Shown here in pieces: positions 42,299 through 51,010 of a DNA stretch of 64,000 nucleotides. A program made the translations under genes and the position numbers. The notes beneath the pieces are model-generated. The model was not told where the DNA came from. It ran no database searches and saw only the letters and a program-made list of their open reading frames with translations. This DNA is from JAPLFM01 sp964650885 (lineage in GTDB: Bacteria > Bacteroidota > Ignavibacteria > Kapaibacteriales > UBA2268). Positions within the stretch are counted from its first letter, which is position 1. Each line of letters begins with the position of its first letter. The stretch lies in assembly GCA_964650885.1 (NCBI GenBank), contig CAZYXG010000004.1, forward strand, positions 1 through 64,000, written 5' to 3'.

Positions 42299-43522
42299 AT
42301 GAAAGTTAAAATTTTAATTTTAAGTATAATATTAATCTCATCTTTGGCTTTTGCTGAAGGTGGTTCGAATTACTCTATATTTGGACTTGGTGATATGCGT
42401 CAGTCGGCTTCTGCTCCGTATAACGGAATGGGTGGTGCTGCTGTGGCTGTACCATTCGATAATTCTATTAATTTGTTCAATCCAGCTATGTGGAGTTTTA
42501 CTACAACTACTCGATTCCAAATTGGTTATAATCAGAATCAAACTATTTCTTCCGATGGATTGAGAAGCAACTATCAGACTAATGGCAAATTTGATGGTGC
42601 TCAAATATTGTTTGCTCTCGATACGGCAAATGGAATAGCATTGAGCTTCGGACTTAATTCCAACGCCACTCAGAACTACAACGTTTCCACTACACTTAGC
42701 AATTATATTGAAGGAATCGCTGCCAATGGGAAGAGTTTCTATCAGGGCTCGGGAGGGCTTACTAATTTTTATATTGGTGCATCTACTAAAATATTAAAAT
42801 ATTTTTCATTAGGGGCATATTATAAAACTTATGTTGGAAAGGCTGAAGATAAATCCAAATCTATTTTCTATGAGAATTATGCATATACTACTGAAACTGT
42901 ATTCCAAAATTCATATACGGGTCAAGCAGCTCGTCTTGGACTTGGCTTTAATTATGAAGATTTGACATTGGGTGCTTTCTATGAAACTGCAGCCAGTATG
43001 AATGCCGATGTTTCCACTATTTATCAATCAGTAATAAATTTGGATACCACCTTCACAAGTAACTATAAATTTACTATACCATCTAGTATTGGGTTTGGAG
43101 CTTCTTATAAAACTGGAAAGTTTTTATTTGCAGCCGATTACAAAGCTCAGGATTTCACAGCTTTCGATTTCAGAAAACGTGATATAGTAGAATATGTTCC
43201 TTCGCAAAATTTCAGCTTAGGAGTTGCTAGGTTTGGTAGTAAATTAACTTCAGCCGATTACTTCGATAGAATAACATATAAGTTTGGCTTGGGCTATAAT
43301 ACTCTTTATTACAAAGTAAATGGTCAGAATGTATCAGAAATATTTGGTACTTACGGAATGCAATTCCCGTTGCCAGGCACAGGACTTGTTGATGCAGCAA
43401 TTGCTGGTGGTCAGAGAGGCAGCTTAGACAATGGCTTGATTAGAGAGATTTTCTTCCGAATGAACTTTTCGCTAAGCATTGGCGAAAGCTGGTTCCATCC
43501 GTTCCGCAGAGAATACGAATAA
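42299..43522 (+). CDS. FadL/OmpP1-like outer-membrane protein
   Basis: A 407-residue barrel protein with signal peptide MKVKILILSIILISSLAFAEG. The start of the mature part, GGSNYSIFGLGDMRQSASAPYNGMGGAAVAV ending DNSINLFNPAMWSF, has the N-P-A and 'GGAAVA' pattern of FadL-type channels. Barrel strands (e.g. SIGFGASYKTGKFLFAADYKAQ) follow. FadL relatives let hydrophobic compounds cross the outer membrane; here the ligand is unknown. It lies 4 bases from the lipoprotein gene and 57 from hslV. Confidence 0.7.
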   Translation: MKVKILILSIILISSLAFAEGGSNYSIFGLGDMRQSASAPYNGMGGAAVAVPFDNSINLFNPAMWSFTTTTRFQIGYNQNQTISSDGLRSNYQTNGKFDGAQILFALDTANGIALSFGLNSNATQNYNVSTTLSNYIEGIAANGKSFYQGSGGLTNFYIGASTKILKYFSLGAYYKTYVGKAEDKSKSIFYENYAYTTETVFQNSYTGQAARLGLGFNYEDLTLGAFYETAASMNADVSTIYQSVINLDTTFTSNYKFTIPSSIGFGASYKTGKFLFAADYKAQDFTAFDFRKRDIVEYVPSQNFSLGVARFGSKLTSADYFDRITYKFGLGYNTLYYKVNGQNVSEIFGTYGMQFPLPGTGLVDAAIAGGQRGSLDNGLIREIFFRMNFSLSIGESWFHPFRREYE

Positions 43523-43579
43523 CATTACAAATCAAATTTAGTTCGTCTTTCTTATAAAATCAAAACAAAAAAAAAGAAA

Positions 43580-44143
43580 ATGAAAGATAAAAATACATTC
43601 TATCCAATAATTCGCTCCACAACTGTTGTGGGAGTGATTAAAAATGGCAAAGCTGCTCTTGGTGCCGATGGACAAGTTAGCTTTGGCAACACAGTAATGA
43701 AGCATAGCACAAAAAAAGTACGTAAACTATACCAAGATAAAATTTTGGTCGGTTTTGCTGGTGCTACAGCCGATGCTTTCACTTTGCTGCAACGCTTTGA
43801 AGAAAAGTTAGATTCAAACCGTGGTAATCTATATAGAGCTTCAATAGAGCTTGCTAAAGATTGGCGTACGGATAGATACTTGCGTAAGCTTGAAGCAATG
43901 ATGATTACAATGAGTGCAAACCAAATGCTATTAATTAGTGGAACAGGCGATGTGATAGAGCCAGACGATAATGTAATCGCTATCGGTTCTGGTGGTTCAT
44001 TTGCCCTTTCGGCTGCTCGAGCACTCGATAAACATACTGATTTATCGGCTGTTGAAATAGTACGTGAATCTTTGAATATAGCTGCCGATATATGTATTTA
44101 TACAAATAATAATTTGACAATTGAAGAATTGACACAAGAATAA
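43580..44143 (+). CDS. hslV: ATP-dependent protease subunit HslV
   Basis: A 187-residue proteasome-like peptidase. The catalytic Thr aligns with Thr14 (IRSTTVVGV), so a 13-residue propeptide must be removed; E. coli HslV needs only Met removal. Conserved blocks are ALGADGQVSFGNTVMKHSTKKVRKLY, VGFAGATADAFTLLQRFEEKL, ELAKDWRTDRYLRKLEA and IAIGSGGSFALSAARAL. It forms the two-ring peptidase of HslUV and is 7 bases from hslU. Confidence 0.97.
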   Translation: MKDKNTFYPIIRSTTVVGVIKNGKAALGADGQVSFGNTVMKHSTKKVRKLYQDKILVGFAGATADAFTLLQRFEEKLDSNRGNLYRASIELAKDWRTDRYLRKLEAMMITMSANQMLLISGTGDVIEPDDNVIAIGSGGSFALSAARALDKHTDLSAVEIVRESLNIAADICIYTNNNLTIEELTQE

Positions 44144-44150
44144 TTAGAAA

Positions 44151-45575
44151 ATGGAAATGGATAATAACTTACTTAATTCAAATGAAGAAGAAGCTCCGAA
44201 ACAAACTCATTTGGAAAAACAAAAACAGTTAACGCCACACCAAATTGTGAGCGAGCTGGATAAATATGTTATAGGGCAAGATGCTGCTAAAAAATCTGTG
44301 GCAATAGCTCTAAGAAACAGATGGAGAAGACAACAAGTATCGGGCGATTTGAAGAACGAAATAATTCCGAATAATATAATAATGATTGGGCCAACTGGGG
44401 TTGGTAAAACAGAAATAGCTCGACGATTAGCCAAATTGGCTGGAGCTCCATTTGTGAAAGTGGAAGCTACAAAATTCACAGAAGTTGGCTATGTGGGCCG
44501 TGATGTAGAATCAATGATTCGTGATTTGGTCGAAAAATCTGTAGCAATGGTTAAAGATGAGCAATTTATTATTAAAAAAGCAGAAGCTGTAAAAAATACT
44601 GAAAATAGATTATTAGATATTCTAATACCACCTGTGAAAAAAGGACCATCGTTCGATACTGATACAGATGTAGATTTAGAAGAAAACGCTCAGACTCGTG
44701 AGAAATTCAGAATTATGCTGCAAAAAGGTATGCTGGACGATAGAATAATTGAGCTTGAAATTACTTCCGAAAGCAACTCAAGTATGCAAATATTGGGACC
44801 AATTGGCTTCGACGAAATGGGAATGAACATTCAAGATTTGCTTGGAAATATTGCTCCTAAAAAGAAAAAGAAACGCAAAATGAAAGTGGCTGATGCCAGA
44901 GTGATACTTGAAAAAGAAGAAGCTGAAAAGTTACTCGATATGGATGCGATAATAAAAGAAGCTTTGAATATAGTTCAAAATTCTGGTATAGTTTTCATAG
45001 ACGAGATAGATAAAATAGCATCGAGAGGTGGAGCAAGCAATAGCGGGCCAGAAGTGAGCCGAGAGGGAGTGCAAAGAGATTTACTGCCAATAGTAGAAGG
45101 ATCATCGGTAAATACTAAGTATGGAACTGTACACACAGACCACATTTTATTTATAGCATCTGGAGCATTCCACGTATCGAAACCATCGGATTTGATACCA
45201 GAGTTGCAAGGGCGATTCCCAATTAGAGTGGAGCTAAGCAGTTTGACAGAAAGTGACTTTGTGAAAATTCTAACTGTACCTGAAAATGCTCTTATAAAAC
45301 AATACCACGCACTGATGCAAACAGAAGGAATAGAGTTAGAATTTACTTCGGATGCAATAGAAGAAATTGCGAAAATAGCAACCTATGTGAACGACGAAGT
45401 AACCAATATTGGAGCTCGCCGTTTGCACACAATTTTATCTACATTGCTGGACGATATTTTATTCAACGCACCAGACAATATAGAAGAAAAATCAATAAAA
45501 ATAAATGCTGAAAAAGTGAAAGAAAGCTTAAATAGCATTGCCCAAAACTCCGACCTCAGCAAATTTATTTTGTAA
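44151..45575 (+). CDS. hslU: ATP-dependent protease ATPase subunit HslU
   Basis: A 474-residue Clp/Hsp100-type AAA+ unfoldase that feeds proteins to HslV. Walker A GPTGVGKT lies at residues 80-87, followed by FTEVGYVGRDVESMIRDL. Walker B is IVFIDEIDKIA, with GVQRDLLPIVEG and the sensor-2 region IGARRLHTIL. The I-domain (about residues 140-270) is present and Lys-rich (KKKKKRKM). A terminator follows at 45600. A second ATG two codons in (44157) is possible. Confidence 0.97.
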   Translation: MEMDNNLLNSNEEEAPKQTHLEKQKQLTPHQIVSELDKYVIGQDAAKKSVAIALRNRWRRQQVSGDLKNEIIPNNIIMIGPTGVGKTEIARRLAKLAGAPFVKVEATKFTEVGYVGRDVESMIRDLVEKSVAMVKDEQFIIKKAEAVKNTENRLLDILIPPVKKGPSFDTDTDVDLEENAQTREKFRIMLQKGMLDDRIIELEITSESNSSMQILGPIGFDEMGMNIQDLLGNIAPKKKKKRKMKVADARVILEKEEAEKLLDMDAIIKEALNIVQNSGIVFIDEIDKIASRGGASNSGPEVSREGVQRDLLPIVEGSSVNTKYGTVHTDHILFIASGAFHVSKPSDLIPELQGRFPIRVELSSLTESDFVKILTVPENALIKQYHALMQTEGIELEFTSDAIEEIAKIATYVNDEVTNIGARRLHTILSTLLDDILFNAPDNIEEKSIKINAEKVKESLNSIAQNSDLSKFIL

Positions 45576-45599
45576 TCAAAAAATGAATAACAAAACTAT

Positions 45600-45634
45600 C
45601 CTTCCGAAGGTTTAGAGCCTTCTGAAGGTTTTTT
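45600..45634 (+). terminator. Terminator of the hslVU operon
   Basis: CCTTCCGAAGG (45600-45610) pairs with CCTTCTGAAGG (45618-45628) with one mismatch around TTTAGAG, followed by TTTTTT. Confidence 0.88.
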
Positions 45635-45649
45635 AAAGTTTAGCAATAA

Positions 45650-45811
45650 CTTTTTCTTTATCATACAGTATATAAAATCAATTTGCTAATCGCAGAGAAT
45701 GGAGTTGTATTTACAATAATTCATCGGCATGCGAGCAAAAAAGAATGTACTATAACACTGCTGGCAGGACTTAAAAACTATTTGTACGACCACGGAACTA
45801 TTACGAATTAG
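45650..45811 (+). pseudogene. Possible gene remnant, C-terminal part resembling a RelE/ParE-type toxin
   Basis: A 53-codon open stretch with no ATG or promoter ends at a TAG at 45809. Part of it (VYKINLLIAENGVVFTIIHRHAS) loosely resembles the last strands of ParE/RelE toxins, where a basic residue and H-x-x-(R/K) finish the fold. No antitoxin gene is near. The similarity is weak and may be chance. The rest of the gap to 46024 holds short copies of TTACGAAT and no gene. Confidence 0.2.
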
Positions 45812-46024
45812 AAATTACGAATGAAAAAATTTAATTGGCATTTCGTAAATTGAATTTTGTGTTTGAATAAGTTTCGTTTGGCAGACAAGCAAACCAGCCC
45901 TCGTTTCCCTTATAATTTTAGTATGGAATGTTTTTTTAGAAATCATCTTCGGAGCTTTGGGTTTTGTGTGGGTTTGCTTCTCTTAACATAATGCTGCTTT
46001 GTAGCAATAAGAATTATTAACTCA

Positions 46025-46699
46025 TCATTCAAAATCTATACATTTTTGGGTATGTAATTTCCAATTATCTATTTCTAGTGCCACTAAGTTGCCTAATTCT
46101 TTGTTGGAATTGATGAAAACGCAGCCGCCATCTAGTAAAATACGGTCTTCGTTAAGTGAATTGTATATTCTTTCAAGTGTGCTTGGGGTGTGACCTACTA
46201 AAATTCTTCTGTTGCCAATTTTTGATTTGTCAAATGTGGCATTGCGAATCCAAGGCATTGATTCAAATTCTTCTAGTGGATTTTCAGCATCGAAGTTTAG
46301 CCCACCATGAACTAATATAAATTCATCTGTTTCGTAAAGGAATGGCAAATTTGTGATGAAGTCTATATATTTGTCTTTAATATTTGCAGGATGTTCTACT
46401 TCAAAGCTATTTAATGTAGCTTGACCTCCACTTCGCATCCAACCTTGGAATTTGAGAGGAGAGAAAATTGAGCCAAGTAGCATAATTTCGTGGTTGCCCA
46501 TAATTGGCTTTACATTGAAGCCCATGGATTTCATTTTTAGCAATAATTTCAATACTTTTTTTGTATGTGGCCCTCGATCAATAAAATCGCCCAATAGGTA
46601 TATAGTGTCTTCGGTGGATACAGCTAAAACTTCAAAAAGTAATTTTTTGAAAGTTAGGTAGCAGCCGTGTATGTCGCCTATGGCAAAAGTTCGTCCCAT
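46025..46699 (-). CDS. Serine/threonine-type metallophosphatase (PPP family)
   Basis: A 224-residue calcineurin-like phosphoesterase with the full PPP metal signature: GDIHG (residues 8-12), GDFIDRGP, GNHE, VHGG and GHTP. It resembles bacterial PrpA/ApaH-type enzymes that act on phosphoproteins or dinucleoside polyphosphates. The substrate is not decidable here. A single gene on the minus strand, divergent from gatB. Confidence 0.9.
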   Translation of the reverse strand: MGRTFAIGDIHGCYLTFKKLLFEVLAVSTEDTIYLLGDFIDRGPHTKKVLKLLLKMKSMGFNVKPIMGNHEIMLLGSIFSPLKFQGWMRSGGQATLNSFEVEHPANIKDKYIDFITNLPFLYETDEFILVHGGLNFDAENPLEEFESMPWIRNATFDKSKIGNRRILVGHTPSTLERIYNSLNEDRILLDGGCVFINSNKELGNLVALEIDNWKLHTQKCIDFE

Positions 46700-46865
46700 A
46701 AGTCACGAAATTAATAAAAATTAAAGACATTAATTGAACTATTAGTTAAGTTTGATTTATATTTCCTAAATAAGTATCATTTTGGTTTTATCTTTTCTCA
46801 ATCAAATTTCGTAATTTAGTATTCTTTGAATTTAATTAAAACTGAATACTAAAATCAATTCAATA

Positions 46866-48317
46866 ATGACTGACAAATACGAAGCGGTAATCGGGCTGGA
46901 AGTCCATGCTCAACTTCTCACAAAATCTAAAGCATTTTGCTCTTGTCCCAATCGCTATGGGGATATTCCAAACACACTTGTTTGTCCAATTTGTTTGGGC
47001 CATCCTGGCACTTTGCCTGTGCTTAATGAGGCATTGGTGGAAGGAATTGTGAAAATGGGTTTGGCTACGAACTGCCATATTAGAGAGATTTCTGGTTTTG
47101 CTAGAAAAAACTACTTTTATCAAGATTTGCCAAAGGGCTACCAAATAACTCAATTCGATGACCCAATCTGCTATGATGGCTTTGTGGAAATTGAAGAAGA
47201 AGATGGCACATATAAAAAAATTGGCGTTACTAGAATCCATATGGAAGAGGACACTGGAAAATCGAATCATGATTTGGATATTGATACTCTAGTGGATTTG
47301 AATAGAGCTGGTGTGCCATTGATAGAAATTGTGAGCGAACCAGATATACGCAATGCCGAAGAAGCATATAAGTATTTATCGCAAATTAAAAACATTGTAC
47401 TTTATTTGGGAATCTGCACGGGCAATATGGAAGAGGGGGCTTTGCGTTGCGATGCAAACGTGTCTGTCCGATTGATAGGTGCTAAAGAATTCGGAACTAA
47501 AGCAGAAGTTAAGAATATGAATAGTTTCCGCAATGTGGAAAAAGCTATTGAATATGAAATAAAAAGACAAATTGAATTAATTGAATCTGGTGGCAAAGTA
47601 GCACAGGAAACTCGCCAGTGGGATGCTGGAAGTGGCACTACTAAATCTATGCGATCGAAAGAATCGTCTCACGATTACCGCTATTTCCCTGAGCCAGATT
47701 TGCTTAAAGTACAAATCACAAACGACACTAAAGAAACTTTGTTTAATGATTTGCCTGAATTGCCTTTGGCAAGAAAGCAACGCTTTATGAAGCATTTCGG
47801 TTTGACAAGAAGAGATGCGGGAATATTGACAGAGGATAAAAACACTGCTGAATTTTTCGAGAATTGCTGTGAATTAATCACTGACAAAACTGAAAAGAGA
47901 TTTAAAGTTGTGAATAACTGGATTCAAACAGAGGTGCTTAGAATTAAAGCTGAGCGTAAAGTTGAATTTAGTGAATTGGACATATCTCCAAATATTATTG
48001 CTGAACTTGCTGATTTGCAAGATGAAGGTTTGATTTCAAATAAAATAGCGAAAGATATATTTCCTGAATGTGTGGAAGGTAAACTTTCGCCCAAAAAACT
48101 TGTGGAAGAGCGTGGCTTAAAGCAAAATAGTGACTCTTCGCAACTGGACAGAATTGTGAAGCAAATAATTGAAGCGAACCCAGATAATGTGGCTAAGTTC
48201 AAAGCTGGTCAGTTCCGTTTGGAGGGTTTCTTTGTGGGACAAGTAATGAAAGAAACAAAGGGATCTGCAAATCCTGGTCTTGTGGCAGAACTTGTAAAAA
48301 AATATTTAGAAAGTTAG
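46866..48317 (+). CDS. gatB: Aspartyl/glutamyl-tRNA(Asn/Gln) amidotransferase subunit B
   Basis: A 483-residue GatB that, with GatA and GatC, converts misacylated Glu-tRNA(Gln) or Asp-tRNA(Asn) to the cognate form. Seen: AVIGLEVHAQLLTKSKAFCSC, CPICLGHPGTLPVLNE (zinc Cys), RKNYFYQDLPKGYQITQFD, HMEEDTGKSNHD, and the C-terminal YqeY-like tail with GQVMKETKGSANPGLVAELVKK. It is full length. gatA and gatC are not next to it, which is common outside Firmicutes. Confidence 0.97.
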   Translation: MTDKYEAVIGLEVHAQLLTKSKAFCSCPNRYGDIPNTLVCPICLGHPGTLPVLNEALVEGIVKMGLATNCHIREISGFARKNYFYQDLPKGYQITQFDDPICYDGFVEIEEEDGTYKKIGVTRIHMEEDTGKSNHDLDIDTLVDLNRAGVPLIEIVSEPDIRNAEEAYKYLSQIKNIVLYLGICTGNMEEGALRCDANVSVRLIGAKEFGTKAEVKNMNSFRNVEKAIEYEIKRQIELIESGGKVAQETRQWDAGSGTTKSMRSKESSHDYRYFPEPDLLKVQITNDTKETLFNDLPELPLARKQRFMKHFGLTRRDAGILTEDKNTAEFFENCCELITDKTEKRFKVVNNWIQTEVLRIKAERKVEFSELDISPNIIAELADLQDEGLISNKIAKDIFPECVEGKLSPKKLVEERGLKQNSDSSQLDRIVKQIIEANPDNVAKFKAGQFRLEGFFVGQVMKETKGSANPGLVAELVKKYLES

Positions 48318-48368
48318 GGTATGTTGGAACATCTTAACGGAAGATTAACCGAGAGATAGTTAAATTGC

Positions 48369-48396
48369 GTTTTGAAATGAATACATTTCTCAAAAC
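48369..48396. repeat. Inverted repeat upstream of the E1 dehydrogenase gene
   Basis: GTTTTGAAATG (48369-48379) pairs with CATTTCTCAAAAC (48384-48396) around AATA, with a two-base bulge. It lies 62 bases before the ATG at 48458. It could be an operator, or a leader hairpin; no T-run follows, so it is not a terminator. Confidence 0.35.
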
Positions 48397-48457
48397 TTGT
48401 TTGAAATTGAAGAAAATTGAAAATAAAAATTAAGTTATAAATAAATGGAGCACACAG

Positions 48458-50722
48458 ATGGCAAAAGCTATATCTACTAAAGCGAAAGCAAGTACAAAAG
48501 CGGTGGCTACAAATGGTTCAGCTAAAAATGGTGCATTGGCAAAAAGCAATGGAACTGCTAAAAATGCAGTACCTGCTAGCAAGCCTGTGGCTGTTGCAAA
48601 AGCTACTACACCAAATGCTAAGAAAACAGTATCAGGAAAGTCTTTCAAAACTGTGAAAATGAATTATGGTGGAAAGGAAGTTACTGTAGATCTTACTTCT
48701 GAATACAATATGAAAGGTTTTTCTAAAGAAACTATTAAAAATTGGTATAAACTTGAACATTTAGGCAGACGCTTAGATGATAAAGCTGCCTTATATTTGA
48801 AAATGGCTAAGGGTTGGAGCTACCATGCACCGTTTGCTGGACATGATGGTATTCAATTAGCATTAGGTCAAGTATTCCGCCCAAGTAAAGATTTCTTATT
48901 CCCTTATTATCGGGACTTTTTAACCTCGCTTTCTGCTGGATTAACTCCAGAAGAAATCATCTTGAATGGTTTATCTAAAGATACAGACGTAGCTGGTGGT
49001 GGCCGACACATGAGTAACCACTTTGCCAAACCATCTATTAATGTACAGAATGTTTCTTCATGCACAGGGAATCATTCTCAGCATGCTGCAGGACTTGCTC
49101 GTGCGGTTAAGAAATATAAAGGCGATGAAGTTGTGTATTATTCGGGTGGAGAATCTGCTTGTGCTGAGGGTTATTTCTATGAAGCAATTGCTGCATCGGA
49201 TTTAGATAAATCACCAGTAATCTATGTAATTCAAAACAACAAGTTTGGTATATCAGTTCCTTTGGAGCAGGTATCATCAAATTTGAATGTATCTGATAAC
49301 TTTATTGGGTTCAAAAATTTAAAAATAATTCAATGCGATGGTAAAGATCCTTTTGACTCATTTAGAGCACTGGAAGAAGCTATCAAATATTGCAAGTCTG
49401 GCAAAGGCCCTGCTATGATCCATGCTGAATGCGATAGAATTGGTTCTCACTCAAATTCAGATAAGCAAGATAACTATCGCATAGATGAAGAATTGCAAGC
49501 AGTTTATCGCAGAGATCCGTTGCTTCAGTTCCGTTATCACGTTTTGAACAATAAGATAATGACTGAAAAAGAGATTCTTGAAGTTGAAGAAGAAAACAAG
49601 CAAGCTATCTTTGAAGCTGCCGATAAAGCAGAAGCTGCACCAAAAGCAGATGGAAACTCTTGGAGAGAATTTATATTCCCAGATCCTTATGTAACTAAGG
49701 AACAAAATACAGAAGTAGCGATTGATCCCAATGCTCCAAAATTAACTTTCTTAGAAGGTATTAACTATGCCTTGAAACAAGAATTCAGACGTAATCCGAA
49801 CACATTTATGTGGGGACAAGACATCGGTAAAGGTGGAGTGTTCAACGTAGTGAAAGGAATGCCACAAGAATTCGGTAAAGATAGAGTATTCAATGCAGCT
49901 ATTGCAGAAGATATGATTGTTGGTACTGCAAATGGTTTCACACGTTATAGAGACGACATTAGAGTAGTAATTGAAGGTGCTGAATTTGCTGATTATTTCT
50001 GGCCAGCTATGGAGCAATATATTGAGTTAGCTCATGAATACTGGAGAACACGTGGACAAAATACACCAAACGTAACGCTTAGATTAGCTTCTGGTGGTTA
50101 TATACAAGGTGGATTATACCACTCTCAAAACTTAGAAGCAACTTTAGCAACAGTTCCAGGTGTACGAATAGTGCAGCCAGCTTTCGCAGACGATGCAATC
50201 GGACTTATGAGAAACTGTGTCCGTTCTAAAGGACCTTCAATGTTCTTAGAGCCGAAATACCTTTATAACTTCAAAGCTGCGATGTCGCCAACGCCTCCAG
50301 ATGACTTCATAATCCCTTTTGGTAAAGCAAAAGTACGCAGAAAAGGAGATGATATTACAATAGTAACTTATGGCACTGGTGTGCATTTAAGCATATTTGC
50401 TGCAGAAGAGTTAGAGAAAGAAGGCGTGAGCGTAGAAATTATAGATTTGCGTTCAATCATTCCTTGGGACAAAGAAACAGTCCTAGAAGCCGTAAAACGC
50501 ACTGGCAGATGTATCGTAGTTCATGAAGACAGAGTAACAGCTGGCTTTGGTGGAGAAATTTCATCGACTATAAATCAGTTTGCATTTAATTATTTAGATG
50601 CACCAGTTTTAAGAGTTGGTTCGAAAGATTGCCACGTAGGATTCGCAAAAGAATATGAAACAGCAGTTTTATTGAATGTGAAAGATGTAAAAGAGGCAGT
50701 CTTGGCAACAATGAAATTCTGA
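48458..50722 (+). CDS. Fused alpha/beta E1 component of a 2-oxoacid dehydrogenase
   Basis: A 754-residue TPP-dependent dehydrogenase. Residues 1-65 are an Ala/Lys/Thr/Asn-rich low-complexity tail. E1-alpha spans about 75-400 (HLGRRLDDKAALYLKMAKGW, AGGGRHMSNHFA, TGNHSQHAAGLA). E1-beta spans about 425-754 (LTFLEGINYALKQEFRRNP, AIAEDMIVGTANGF, EDRVTAGFGGEIS). Such fusions are common in Bacteroidota and usually oxidise branched-chain or pyruvate-type 2-oxoacids. In the TPP motif the usual GDG is GGE (YSGGESACAEGYF), with the later N of QNNKFGIS kept. GGAG lies 7 bases before the ATG. No E2 or E3 gene is adjacent. Confidence 0.9.
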   Translation: MAKAISTKAKASTKAVATNGSAKNGALAKSNGTAKNAVPASKPVAVAKATTPNAKKTVSGKSFKTVKMNYGGKEVTVDLTSEYNMKGFSKETIKNWYKLEHLGRRLDDKAALYLKMAKGWSYHAPFAGHDGIQLALGQVFRPSKDFLFPYYRDFLTSLSAGLTPEEIILNGLSKDTDVAGGGRHMSNHFAKPSINVQNVSSCTGNHSQHAAGLARAVKKYKGDEVVYYSGGESACAEGYFYEAIAASDLDKSPVIYVIQNNKFGISVPLEQVSSNLNVSDNFIGFKNLKIIQCDGKDPFDSFRALEEAIKYCKSGKGPAMIHAECDRIGSHSNSDKQDNYRIDEELQAVYRRDPLLQFRYHVLNNKIMTEKEILEVEEENKQAIFEAADKAEAAPKADGNSWREFIFPDPYVTKEQNTEVAIDPNAPKLTFLEGINYALKQEFRRNPNTFMWGQDIGKGGVFNVVKGMPQEFGKDRVFNAAIAEDMIVGTANGFTRYRDDIRVVIEGAEFADYFWPAMEQYIELAHEYWRTRGQNTPNVTLRLASGGYIQGGLYHSQNLEATLATVPGVRIVQPAFADDAIGLMRNCVRSKGPSMFLEPKYLYNFKAAMSPTPPDDFIIPFGKAKVRRKGDDITIVTYGTGVHLSIFAAEELEKEGVSVEIIDLRSIIPWDKETVLEAVKRTGRCIVVHEDRVTAGFGGEISSTINQFAFNYLDAPVLRVGSKDCHVGFAKEYETAVLLNVKDVKEAVLATMKF

Positions 50723-50860
50723 GAAAAAGTGTGCAATTGACTTGACAGAAAAGTGTAAGGTGTAAGAAAAATCTTACAGAAAAGTACCGAGAAAAAAAGT
50801 GTGAAGCAAACCTGACACTTTTTGCACATTTTGGCAAAAAACATATAAAATCACTAAAAA
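50723..50860 (+). repeat. Imperfect AGAAAAAGTGT repeats with several hairpins downstream of the E1 gene
   Basis: Four related copies of (G/C)AGAAAA(A)AGTGT start near 50721, 50746, 50777 and 50789. Hairpins in the same stretch are TGTAAGA/TCTTACA (50761-50778), AAAAAGTGT/ACACTTTTT (50794-50823) and TCACT/AGTGA (about 50850-50865). No coding frame is credible. The structures may protect or process the 3' end of the abundant E1 mRNA. Confidence 0.5.
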
Positions 50861-50870
50861 AAGTGAAAAT

Positions 50871-50920
50871 AATCAAATCCCGAGTAGTAAAAAGTTGCTA
50901 TTTCGGGATTTTGATTATAT
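50871..50920 (+). terminator. Terminator hairpin before the YfgM-like gene
   Basis: AATCAAATCCCGA (50871-50883) pairs with TCGGGATTTTGATT (50903-50916) with one bulged base. The distal arm is T-rich rather than followed by a clean T-run. It ends the E1 transcription unit about 90 bases before the next ATG. Confidence 0.6.
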
Positions 50921-51010
50921 TTTTGAATGTCTTGGAATCTCATATTCCCAAGAATTCCTATTAGTGTTAAGTAAGAATGTTTAATTTACAACAAAATCAA
51001 CGACTTAGAG

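Noticed and set aside
45779..45850. Repeated TTACGAAT units as a mobile-element end
   Set aside because: Only two imperfect copies, with no paired inverted ends, transposase or target duplication.
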